NCBI GenBank assembly: GCA_036655355.1
Contig: JAVVQG010000016.1
Coordinates: forward strand, 1 to 64,000
Length of the DNA stretch: 64,000 nucleotides
Reading direction: 5' to 3'
DNA from: JAUNSR01 sp036655355
GTDB taxonomy: Bacteria > Bacteroidota > Bacteroidia > Bacteroidales > JAUNSR01
The notes below the pieces were generated by a model. That model had not been told where the DNA came from, made no database searches, and saw only the letters and a list, made by a program, of their open reading frames with translations. Below are positions 35,465-43,490 of this stretch, piece by piece; the stretch's first letter is position 1; each line of letters opens with the position of its first letter. The position numbers and the translations under genes are program-made.

Positions 35465-35508
35465 TCCCAATAATAATCTTAAAGGAATAATCTTAAAGAC
35501 ATACTGAA

Positions 35509-36717
35509 ATGAAGGAAAAAGTAGTTTTGGCATTTAGCGGGGGGTTGGATACATCCTTCTGTGTAAAATATCTATCTGAAGAACTGGGTTATGACGTTTA
35601 TACGGCAGTAGCCAATACCGGCGGATTTAGCGAAGAGGAACTCGCTGCCATCGAAAAACGTGCCTATGACCTGGGTGCCGTGAAACACGCAACCTTAGAC
35701 GTGACGCAGGAGTATTACGATAAGAGTATCCGTTACATGGTGTTCGGAAATGTATTGCGAAACGGTACTTACCCGATCTCGGTTAGCTCCGAACGCGTTT
35801 TCCAGGCCATGGCGATCATCAACTATGCCAAAGCGATCGGTGCCGATTGTGTAGCCCACGGTTCTACCGGTGCGGGTAACGATCAGGTACGCTTCGACTT
35901 AACGTTCGAGGTGCTTGCTCCCAATATCAAAATATTAACACCGACACGCGACCTTCTTCTTAGCCGCGAAGCAGAAATCGAATACCTACGCAAACACGGA
36001 GTGGAAGCCGACTACAAAAAGATGGAGTACTCAATCAACAAAGGATTATGGGGTACAAGTATCGGCGGTAAAGAAACATTGCATTCAGACCAGACGTTGC
36101 CCGAATCGGCATACCCGTCGCAGTTGGAAGCAACAGGCAGTGAAACCATGACCCTTGAATTTGAGAAAGGCGAGTTGACTGCCGTTAACGGCGTGCACTA
36201 CGACAATAAGATCGATGCGATCCGCAAAGTGGAAGAGCTAGGCGGCAAATATGCCATCGGTCGCGACATGCATATCGGCGATACCATCATCGGAATCAAA
36301 GGACGTGTCGGTTTCGAAGCCGCTGCTCCCCTGTTGATCATCAACGCACACAAAATGTTAGAGAAGCACGTGCTTACCAAATGGCAGCAATACTGGAAAG
36401 ACCAGATCGCCACAACCTACGGTATGTTCTTGCACGAAGCACAATATTTGGAGCCGGTAATGCGTGAAATGGAGGCGTACCTTGAAACTTCGCAGCGTAA
36501 CGTTTCCGGAAAGGTGATCATCGAACTCAAACCGTACCACTATACGTTGGTAGGTATCGATTCATCTTACGACCTGATGAAGTCCGATTTCGGCGAATAC
36601 GGCGAAATGAACAAAGCGTGGAGCGCGGACGACGTGAAAGGGTTTACAAAAATTCTGGGCAACCAGACCAAAATATACTATTCGGTTCAATCTAAAAACG
36701 AGGAAAAGAAGGCATGA
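35509..36717 (+). CDS. argG: Argininosuccinate synthase
   Basis: The enzyme joins citrulline and aspartate using ATP. The 402 residues begin with the ATP-binding P-loop-like AFSGGLDTSF (8-17), typical of the family, followed by the STGAGNDQVRFD citrulline/aspartate site. The stop overlaps the argC start (ATGA), so the two are translationally coupled. Confidence 0.96.
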   Translation: MKEKVVLAFSGGLDTSFCVKYLSEELGYDVYTAVANTGGFSEEELAAIEKRAYDLGAVKHATLDVTQEYYDKSIRYMVFGNVLRNGTYPISVSSERVFQAMAIINYAKAIGADCVAHGSTGAGNDQVRFDLTFEVLAPNIKILTPTRDLLLSREAEIEYLRKHGVEADYKKMEYSINKGLWGTSIGGKETLHSDQTLPESAYPSQLEATGSETMTLEFEKGELTAVNGVHYDNKIDAIRKVEELGGKYAIGRDMHIGDTIIGIKGRVGFEAAAPLLIINAHKMLEKHVLTKWQQYWKDQIATTYGMFLHEAQYLEPVMREMEAYLETSQRNVSGKVIIELKPYHYTLVGIDSSYDLMKSDFGEYGEMNKAWSADDVKGFTKILGNQTKIYYSVQSKNEEKKA

Positions 36718-37688
36718 TCAATGTAGGTATTATCGGAGGAGCCGGCTATACGGCAGGAGAGCTGTTGAGACTACTGGTGAATCATCCCGACGTACGAATC
36801 GTTTTTGTAAACAGTACCAGCAATGCGGGCAATCGGGTGGACGCGGTTCATTCGGGACTGTTCGGCGAAACGGAGTTGCTCTTTACGGATCAGACTCCTT
36901 TCGATCAGATCGACCTGCTTTATTTCTGTACTGCGCACGGCGATACCAAGAAGTTCATGGACGCTCACGGCGCCGAACTTCCGGAATCGTTGAAAATCAT
37001 CGACCTGTCGACAGATTACCGTATGGAATCGGACGAACACGATTTCGTGTACGGATTGCCTGAGATGAATCGGAAAAAGCTGGTTCGCGCCAACCGTGTG
37101 GCGAATCCGGGTTGTTTCGCTACCGCTATCCAGTTGGCTTTGCTGCCGCTGGCTAAAAACGGACTGTTGAAAGACGCGGTACACATCAACGGAATCACCG
37201 GATCGACCGGGGCGGGACAGCGACCAACCGAAACAACGCATTACAGCTGGCGAAACGACAATATCTCGGTTTACAAAGCCTTCAATCATCAGCATCTGAA
37301 TGAAATCGGACAAACCATCCGCCAACTGCAGCCTGAATTTAAGGGCGAGGTAAATTTTATTCCCGTGCGCGGATGTTTTGCAAGAGGCATCTTTGTGACA
37401 GCGTATACCAAATGCGACCTGCCTTTGGAAGAGGTGAAGGAGCTTTACCGCGATGCGTATTCAGATCACTCGTTCACCTTCATTACCGATAAGAATCCCG
37501 ACCTGAAACAGGTGGTGAATACCAACAAGGCACTCATCTATCTGGAGAAGTCGGGCGACAACCTGCTGATCATCTCCTGCATCGACAACTTGTTGAAGGG
37601 AGCTTCGGGTCAGGCGGTACACAATATGAACCTGCTTTTCGGACTTACCGAAACAACAGGTTTGAATCTGAAACCAATGGGATTTTAA
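36714..37688 (+). CDS. argC: N-acyl-gamma-glutamyl-phosphate reductase
   Basis: An NADPH-dependent reductase of the third arginine step. The 324 residues start INVGIIGGAGYTAGELLRLL (Rossmann loop), and the catalytic Cys lies in VANPGCFATA (about 127-136). The substrate may be the N-succinyl rather than the N-acetyl form in this phylum. It overlaps argG by 4 bases and is followed by argD after 4 bases. Confidence 0.95.
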   Translation: MINVGIIGGAGYTAGELLRLLVNHPDVRIVFVNSTSNAGNRVDAVHSGLFGETELLFTDQTPFDQIDLLYFCTAHGDTKKFMDAHGAELPESLKIIDLSTDYRMESDEHDFVYGLPEMNRKKLVRANRVANPGCFATAIQLALLPLAKNGLLKDAVHINGITGSTGAGQRPTETTHYSWRNDNISVYKAFNHQHLNEIGQTIRQLQPEFKGEVNFIPVRGCFARGIFVTAYTKCDLPLEEVKELYRDAYSDHSFTFITDKNPDLKQVVNTNKALIYLEKSGDNLLIISCIDNLLKGASGQAVHNMNLLFGLTETTGLNLKPMGF

Positions 37689-37692
37689 TACG

Positions 37693-38829
37693 ATGAATCT
37701 ATTTGACGTTTATCCGTTATTCGATATAGAGATAGAAAAAGGGAAGGGGTGTCACGTTTATGATGCCGCCGGAACCGAATACCTCGACCTTTACGGGGGG
37801 CATGCGGTGATTTCCGTAGGTCACGGTCACCCGCACTACCTGCAAGCGTTGGCTGATCAGGCACAGAAATTGGTGTTTTATTCGAACTCCATTCAGAATC
37901 CGCTTCAGCAGAAGCTGGCAGATAAATTAGGGAAAATCTCCGGTTACGACGATTATGCCCTGTTTCTGATCAACTCGGGAGCCGAAGCAAACGAGAATGC
38001 ATTGAAATTGGCCTCTTTCCATACGGGCAAGAAGAAAGTGATCGCTTTTAACAAGGCGTTTCACGGACGCACGTCGGCAGCGGTGAACATTACGGATAAT
38101 CCGAGCATCGTTTCGCCGATCAATGACACGTTTCCCGTTTCGTTCCTACCGATGAATGACATCGACGCAGTACGGGGAGAACTTGCAAAAGGTGATGTTT
38201 GTGCCGTAGTGATTGAAGGCATCACGGGTGTGGGCGGTATTCAGATACCACAGGAGCAGTTTCTTCGCGATTTGCGTGAGGAGACCACCAAACACGGAGT
38301 AGTGCTTATCCTGGATGAGATCCAGTCCGGATACGGACGCAGCGGAAAGTTTTTCGCCCATCAATATGCGGGGATCAAACCCGATCTGATCACTTGTGCA
38401 AAAGGGATCGCCAACGGTTTTCCGTTTGCAGCGGTGTTGATCAGTCCCCTGTTTACCCCGAAATACGGCCTTCTGGGAACTACGTTCGGCGGAAACCACC
38501 TGGGGTGTGCGGCTGCAATCGCCGTCTTGGATATTATCGAACAGGAGAATTTGGTTGAGAATGCCGCTAAAGTGGGCGGTTACCTCATCGAACAGCTGAA
38601 GGCGATGAATATTCCGGGCATCAAAGAGATTCGTGGCAAAGGTCTGATGATCGGTATTGAGTTTAAAGAATCGGCAAAGGAGATCCGTACGAAACTACTT
38701 TTCGAACAGAAAGTGTTTACCGGTGCGGCCGGTACGACGGTGATCCGTCTACTGCCTCCGCTTACCCTTACCATCGAGGAAGCGGATGAATTCCTGAACC
38801 GCTTTAAAAAGGTACTTGAATTGAACTAA
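37693..38829 (+). CDS. argD: N-acylornithine aminotransferase
   Basis: A PLP enzyme making N-acylornithine from the semialdehyde. The 378 residues are of class III aminotransferase type: INSGAEANENALKLA (about 95-109), FHGRTSAAVN, DEIQSGYGRSGKFFA (about 207-221) and the PLP lysine in TCAKGIANGFP (about 236-246). It is the last gene of the cluster here; a terminator follows. Confidence 0.95.
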   Translation: MNLFDVYPLFDIEIEKGKGCHVYDAAGTEYLDLYGGHAVISVGHGHPHYLQALADQAQKLVFYSNSIQNPLQQKLADKLGKISGYDDYALFLINSGAEANENALKLASFHTGKKKVIAFNKAFHGRTSAAVNITDNPSIVSPINDTFPVSFLPMNDIDAVRGELAKGDVCAVVIEGITGVGGIQIPQEQFLRDLREETTKHGVVLILDEIQSGYGRSGKFFAHQYAGIKPDLITCAKGIANGFPFAAVLISPLFTPKYGLLGTTFGGNHLGCAAAIAVLDIIEQENLVENAAKVGGYLIEQLKAMNIPGIKEIRGKGLMIGIEFKESAKEIRTKLLFEQKVFTGAAGTTVIRLLPPLTLTIEEADEFLNRFKKVLELN

Positions 38830-38897
38830 GAAAAAATAACATGCTGCGGTAGCTCCGGGTCGTTTGATTTGGGAGAAGCCATAGATTAAAGAGAAAG

Positions 38898-38936
38898 AGG
38901 CTGTCTGAAAACACATTGTTTTTAGGCAGCCTTTTT
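38898..38936 (+). terminator. Terminator of the arginine operon
   Basis: A 15-bp stem AGGCTGTCTGAAAAC / GTTTTTAGGCAGCCT (two G-U-type pairs) followed by TTTTT. Confidence 0.82.
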
Positions 38937-39101
38937 GTTGTTTCATTCCGAGAAGCATTACATATGAATCTTCAGAGCACTATAAAGGTATAAAAAGAGA
39001 GGAGTATGTGATAACAAGGAACCCGTTTAATTGCTTATTTTTATACTTCCTTTTTGATTCCGGAGTCACTATCCACACATAGGGGCTTAAAAAACAATGC
39101 A

Positions 39102-39680
39102 ATGAATCAGTTTACAGAAAATATACGTTCGGTTTATCCCGTTTCAGACGAAGCCATAAAATTACTTTTTGACTCATCCCGATTAATGACTTTTCCCAAA
39201 GGAGCTACCGTTATATCCGAGGGCGACGCCAATAATAAAATATATCTTCTGAAGGAGGGATTCAGCCGTGCATTCGTCAATCGGGAGGGGAAAGATGTTA
39301 CCGTATGGTTTTCTTTTCCGGGAGAACCCCTGTTAATGATTTTGGGTACTATCTCACCTGCCGTTTCGCTTGTCAATGTAGAAACACTCGAAGAAAGCAG
39401 CGTGTTGGTGCTTGAGCGTACGGAAATGGAGCGACTATTCCGTCAAAATCTAGAACTGTGTAATTGGGGGCGTTTGCTCGCCGACAAATACCTGCTCATG
39501 CTTGAGGAGTTCGTGACCATTGATTTGTGTATACCCGCAAGTGAGCGTTACCTGCGTCTGATGAAAAACATTCCCGAACTGCTCCATAAAGCTTCCCTCA
39601 AGCACGTCGCATCGTATCTACTGATCACTCCGGAATCACTCAGTCGCATCCGAAGTCGCATCCGTAATAAGAAGAAATAA
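39102..39680 (+). CDS. Crp/Fnr-family transcriptional regulator
   Basis: I chose the ATG at 39102 (MNQFTENIRSVYP) over one 16 codons upstream, giving 192 residues. A cyclic-nucleotide-binding-like beta roll (about 20-115; FPKGATVISEGDANNKIYLLKEG) is followed by a dimer helix and a winged helix (about 150-190; KHVASYLLITPESLSRIRSRI). It lacks the Fnr cysteine cluster. Its stop codon is directly beside the stop of the convergent MATE gene. Confidence 0.9.
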   Translation: MNQFTENIRSVYPVSDEAIKLLFDSSRLMTFPKGATVISEGDANNKIYLLKEGFSRAFVNREGKDVTVWFSFPGEPLLMILGTISPAVSLVNVETLEESSVLVLERTEMERLFRQNLELCNWGRLLADKYLLMLEEFVTIDLCIPASERYLRLMKNIPELLHKASLKHVASYLLITPESLSRIRSRIRNKKK

Positions 39681-41039
39681 CTATTTTTTCTTGTCGTATA
39701 CGAAAATAGCCAAGAAAACCGCCAATCCCATTAAATCGGCGCAACCTACCGAAAGCCAGATGCCTGCCACTCCCCATAGAGTGGGTAGCAGCATGAATGT
39801 TGTAACCGGAAATATCACTCCGCGAAGGGTTGATACGGTGGTAGCCACCCGCGAGCGCTCCGTACTTTGATAATAGCTTATGGCTGCAATGTTGAGCAGG
39901 AAAAATAAAAATCCCAATGCAAACAGCGGCATCCCCTCTACGGCAATGGCAAATGCTTTCTCTCCGGGAGAGAGAAACAGTGAAATAATTTGCCGCCCAA
40001 AAATCATCATCACACCGGTGATAACGATTCCAAAAACGGTGGCTGTGAGAAATGTGAGCCGCACGGCCTTGCGAATCCTACTTTTGTCGCCTAATCCGTG
40101 ATTATAGCTGATAATTGGCTGTGCCGACTGTCCGATTGCATTACTAATCATAAATACCAACGGATAGCAATAACAAGCCACACTAAATGCTGCCACCCCT
40201 TCTTCGCCTAGCATCCGCACAAATACATAATTGCCGACAAACATCATTACCGCCACGGCAAGCTCACCAAACAGTGCCGACGATCCCAACTCAATGTGCC
40301 ATCCGATATTGCGCGCCATCTGTTTCAATAATCGCAAATCGGGACGCCAAACGAACCTTATTTTCAGTAATCGCGCTCCCAATAGCAGGTAGGCAATTAC
40401 CATCACACCTCCCGAAGCAAACCCGATTGCCGTAGCGATAGCCGCTCCCTTCAGTCCCATCCCCAACGGAAAGATAAATACATAATCGAGCACGATGTTG
40501 ATAAATGCGGGTATTACACTGCATAACATCGCATAGCGAGGCGATCCGTCGAGCCGGATAACGAACATCCCCACATTCATCAACAACAGAAACGGAAAGC
40601 CGCCGGCGATATAATATAGATAATTTACGGCCAAAGGGCGCAGCCGTTCGGTTGCTCCCAACAAATTGGCCACTTCTCCACTCACACTTACCATCAACAG
40701 TGACAACACGCCCATGAAAATGGTAAATACAATGATTGATTGGCTCATGTGCATCATCGCCCCAAACATCTTTCCTTTGGCCATCTGGAGCGAAACGGCA
40801 ATCGAGCACCCAATGCCTGCCATCAGTGCCACTCCTGTGACAATCATAAAAAGCGGAGCGATAATATTGATCGCGGCCAGGGCATCACTCCCGACTCCTT
40901 GTCCCACAAAAATCCCATCGGCAATCGTTAACGATACGCCTGCTATCATCCCCAACAGGGTCGGGATGAAAATTTTCCTGAATAGTTTTGTTACTTCTGT
41001 CTTCCCGAAATCGAGTTCTTCCGATACTGGTTGTTGCAT
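39681..41039 (-). CDS. MATE-family efflux transporter
   Basis: A 452-residue inner-membrane exporter with 12 predicted spans in two similar halves. The start was set at 41039 (MQQPVSEELDFGKTEVTKLF), which gives the usual short cytoplasmic lead before TM1 (FIPTLLGMIAGVSLTIADGIFV). MATE pumps expel cationic drugs using sodium or protons. The Crp/Fnr regulator next door is a possible local controller, though it is convergent. Upstream on the minus strand is a hairpin leader (41208-41238). Confidence 0.92.
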   Translation of the reverse strand: MQQPVSEELDFGKTEVTKLFRKIFIPTLLGMIAGVSLTIADGIFVGQGVGSDALAAINIIAPLFMIVTGVALMAGIGCSIAVSLQMAKGKMFGAMMHMSQSIIVFTIFMGVLSLLMVSVSGEVANLLGATERLRPLAVNYLYYIAGGFPFLLLMNVGMFVIRLDGSPRYAMLCSVIPAFINIVLDYVFIFPLGMGLKGAAIATAIGFASGGVMVIAYLLLGARLLKIRFVWRPDLRLLKQMARNIGWHIELGSSALFGELAVAVMMFVGNYVFVRMLGEEGVAAFSVACYCYPLVFMISNAIGQSAQPIISYNHGLGDKSRIRKAVRLTFLTATVFGIVITGVMMIFGRQIISLFLSPGEKAFAIAVEGMPLFALGFLFFLLNIAAISYYQSTERSRVATTVSTLRGVIFPVTTFMLLPTLWGVAGIWLSVGCADLMGLAVFLAIFVYDKKK

Positions 41040-41620
41040 TTTTATATCTCTTTTTTTGAGTTGTCCCGACTCGATGTGAGTCACGACGATGATTCGGATG
41101 CAAAATTAACGGGAAGGTGTGGGCTGAAAATTGATGTAAGTTAAGAAATGGGGCGGTAGCATGGGAATAAGGTAAATGGCAGGGCGAATTTTTTATTTAA
41201 ACAAAGGAAGGTCTGCCTCTTTGGAAGACAGACCTTTTAAGAAAATTGCTGCTAAGCGAGAGATTTTCCCTTAATCTATGTTTAATCAACTGTAATAAAG
41301 TTATAATATTTCCGGCTATTTTAAAAATAAATTGAAAGAAAAAACAGGGTAAAAGATATAAATATGTTCAAAAACTTTATTTCAAAGCGGAAGAATGCCT
41401 TTCTGTACTTTCGGGATTTCACTGTTTTCTTCCAAATCGACCAATTCGTTTAAAGATGAAGTTCTGTTTTGGAACTAACCGAATTTCACCTACCTTTATA
41501 ACAAGGATAATCCATCTATGACAAGGATAATCCTTCTATAACAAGGATAATCCTTCCGTTGAAGTTCGCGATAACGGAATTGCGAATTTGCAGTTCGCGT
41601 AAACATTAAACCAAATAAAA
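41040..41620. other. Intergenic region of about 580 bases upstream of proC
   Basis: No gene is seen. It holds an inverted repeat AAGGTCTGCCT / AGACAGACCTT (41208-41236) in the MATE leader, a 20-bp triple repeat (41501-41560), and TACCTTTA (41491-41498), a possible imperfect -7 element for proC. The two repeats make it unlike the tight spacing elsewhere. Confidence 0.55.
41501..41560. repeat. Three tandem 20-bp units
   Basis: ACAAGGATAATCC begins each 20-bp unit (41501-41520, 41521-41540, 41541-41560); the last seven bases vary slightly. Confidence 0.9.
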
Positions 41621-42415
41621 ATGAAGATAACCATTATCGGTGCCGGAAACATGGGCGGGGCAATAGCCCGAGGCTTGGCACAGGGAACTATTTTTAATGA
41701 GAAAGACATTACGGTGACGGCACGTTCCGGAAAAACGCTTCAGGCACTTCAGTCGGCTAATCCCGGATTTATCGTATCGATGGATAATGCCGAAGCGATT
41801 AAAGATGCCGATATCGTACTGCTTGCCGTAAAACCGTGGTTGTTGGAATCGGTGATCGATCAGATCCGACACACACTGAATCTCAAAAAACAAATTATTC
41901 TCTCCGTCGTGGCTGCGGTAAGTTTTGCGGATCTTCAGAAAATGCTCTGCGGTGATGAAACCTTTTCGCCTGTTCTATTCCGGATCATTCCCAATACGGC
42001 GGTTGCCGTTCGGCAGAGTATGACGATCATTTCTGCTAAAAATGCGACCATCGAACAAACCAACCTAATCAAATCTATTTTTGACGAGTTGGGCGAATCG
42101 GCCGTTGTGGAGGAAAACCTCATGGGGGCGGCGACAGCTCTTTGCTCTTGTGGAATCGCTTTTGCGTACAAATACATACAGGCAAATATCAATGGGGCCG
42201 TCGAACTGGGACTCTATCCCGATCAAGCACGAAAAATGATTACACAGACCCTGCGCGGGGCCGCTGATCTGATGGATGCCAACGATAGCATGCCCGAAGC
42301 GGAGATCTTTAAGGTTACCACTCCCGGCGGAATCACCATCAAAGGGCTCAATGAGATGGATGCCAACGGATTCTCAACGGCGGTGGTGAAAGCATTAAAG
42401 GTAAGTACGAAATGA
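41621..42415 (+). CDS. proC: Pyrroline-5-carboxylate reductase
   Basis: The enzyme makes proline from pyrroline-5-carboxylate with NAD(P)H. The 264 residues start MKITIIGAGNMGGAIARGL (Rossmann loop) and end with the ProC signature (about 218-245; TLRGAADLMDANDSMPE, then VTTPGGITIKGLNEMD). The stop overlaps the start of the Fic gene (ATGA). Confidence 0.95.
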   Translation: MKITIIGAGNMGGAIARGLAQGTIFNEKDITVTARSGKTLQALQSANPGFIVSMDNAEAIKDADIVLLAVKPWLLESVIDQIRHTLNLKKQIILSVVAAVSFADLQKMLCGDETFSPVLFRIIPNTAVAVRQSMTIISAKNATIEQTNLIKSIFDELGESAVVEENLMGAATALCSCGIAFAYKYIQANINGAVELGLYPDQARKMITQTLRGAADLMDANDSMPEAEIFKVTTPGGITIKGLNEMDANGFSTAVVKALKVSTK

Positions 42416-43251
42416 AAGAATTTGAAGAATATATTCGTCAAGGCGAACCTCAGAAGTGTGAGAAAGTCAATGCGTGGCAGACTGCTATTGGCTTGCAGGC
42501 AGTCGACGGTCTGAATACTTCAGACTATTTGATTGAGACCGCCAAGCATCATATTGAAGGGGATATCACTATAGAGGAAGCCAAACAGTTGATAGATAGT
42601 TATTATCAGTCAAAAAGCATCGTTTCTCCAAATGATAGTAGAACCGAAGAGGCGGATAAAGTAGCAGCGCGTATAACCGAAATACTTTCTGAAAATTCAT
42701 TCAATTTCTCTCCTATCGAGTATATCAGTATCCACAAGCGACTTTTTGAAGGTATCTATCCGTTTGCCGGTATTCTTAGAGATTATAACATCTCAAAGAA
42801 GGAGTGGGTATTGAGGGGTGAAACTGTAATTTACAGCAATGCAAGGAACCTAAAGGAGACGTTGGAGTATGATTTTGATCAAGAGAAGAAATTTAGTTAT
42901 CGGGGGATCGGCTTACAAAAAACCATAGCGCATTTAGCGCGGTTTGTGGCAGATTTATGGCAAATACATCCATTTGGTGAGGGTAATACGCGCACAACTG
43001 CGCTTTTTACAATTAAATATCTCCGTACGCTCGGTTTTGATATCCATAATGATCAGTTTGCCGCCAATTCGTGGTATTTCCGGAATGCCCTAGTACGTGC
43101 TAATTATAACGATATCAAGGCGGGTGTGTATGCGACTTCGGAGTACTTGGAGCTCTTTTTTAGAAATCTATTGATGGATGAACACCATCTGCTCAGAAAC
43201 CGTAATCTGCTTATTCCGAATCAAGACGAGAAACAGGTCGGTTTGACCTAA
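42412..43251 (+). CDS. Fic-family protein
   Basis: A 279-residue Fic fold protein that may AMPylate (or otherwise modify) a target. The Fic motif is HPFGEGNTRT (186-195): His186, the Glu/Gly anion loop and Arg194 are kept, but the canonical GNG is GNT and the last Arg of HxFx(D/E)GNGRxxR is Ala197. Residues 44-66 (TAKHHIEGDITIEEAKQLI) resemble the VbhA-like inhibitory helix fused in cis, with Glu49-Gly50 present and Lys at the usual Ser/Thr position. It is coupled to proC by a 4-base overlap. Confidence 0.87.
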   Translation: MKEFEEYIRQGEPQKCEKVNAWQTAIGLQAVDGLNTSDYLIETAKHHIEGDITIEEAKQLIDSYYQSKSIVSPNDSRTEEADKVAARITEILSENSFNFSPIEYISIHKRLFEGIYPFAGILRDYNISKKEWVLRGETVIYSNARNLKETLEYDFDQEKKFSYRGIGLQKTIAHLARFVADLWQIHPFGEGNTRTTALFTIKYLRTLGFDIHNDQFAANSWYFRNALVRANYNDIKAGVYATSEYLELFFRNLLMDEHHLLRNRNLLIPNQDEKQVGLT

Positions 43252-43344
43252 TTCCTCTCCAATGTAGCGAGGGATGCTGTAAATGACATTGTAAAATCGA
43301 TTTCGAATCATCCAACGATAACCCTAAACGAGGAGGTATATCAT

Positions 43345-43383
43345 TGTCCAATATTTTGACGGTAAATGTCTAAATATTGGACA
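43345..43383 (+). promoter_or_regulatory. Two 17-bp palindromes, candidate enhancer of the sigma-54 promoter
   Basis: TGTCCAATATTTTGACG (43345-43361) and TGTCTAAATATTGGACA (43367-43383), 22 bases start to start (two helical turns). Both fit TGTCYAA-N3-TTRGACA. The right one ends 56 bases before the -24 element. They are likely binding sites of the NtrC-type regulator encoded at 49545-50888. Confidence 0.75.
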
Positions 43384-43438
43384 ATTGTTGTTTTATGCTG
43401 TTTTTGTAAACTGCCTATTATCAATAATATAGTGGTTG

Positions 43439-43454
43439 TGGCACGCCTTTTGCA
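43439..43454 (+). promoter_or_regulatory. Sigma-54 promoter of the first permease operon
   Basis: TGGCACG-CCTT-TTGCA matches the -24/-12 consensus TGGCACG-N4-TTGC(A/T) completely. Start of transcription is expected near 43465, about 25 bases before the permease start. Confidence 0.85.
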
Positions 43455-43490
43455 ATCCGGAAGTAGAAACATACAGTAAAGAAGATACAA

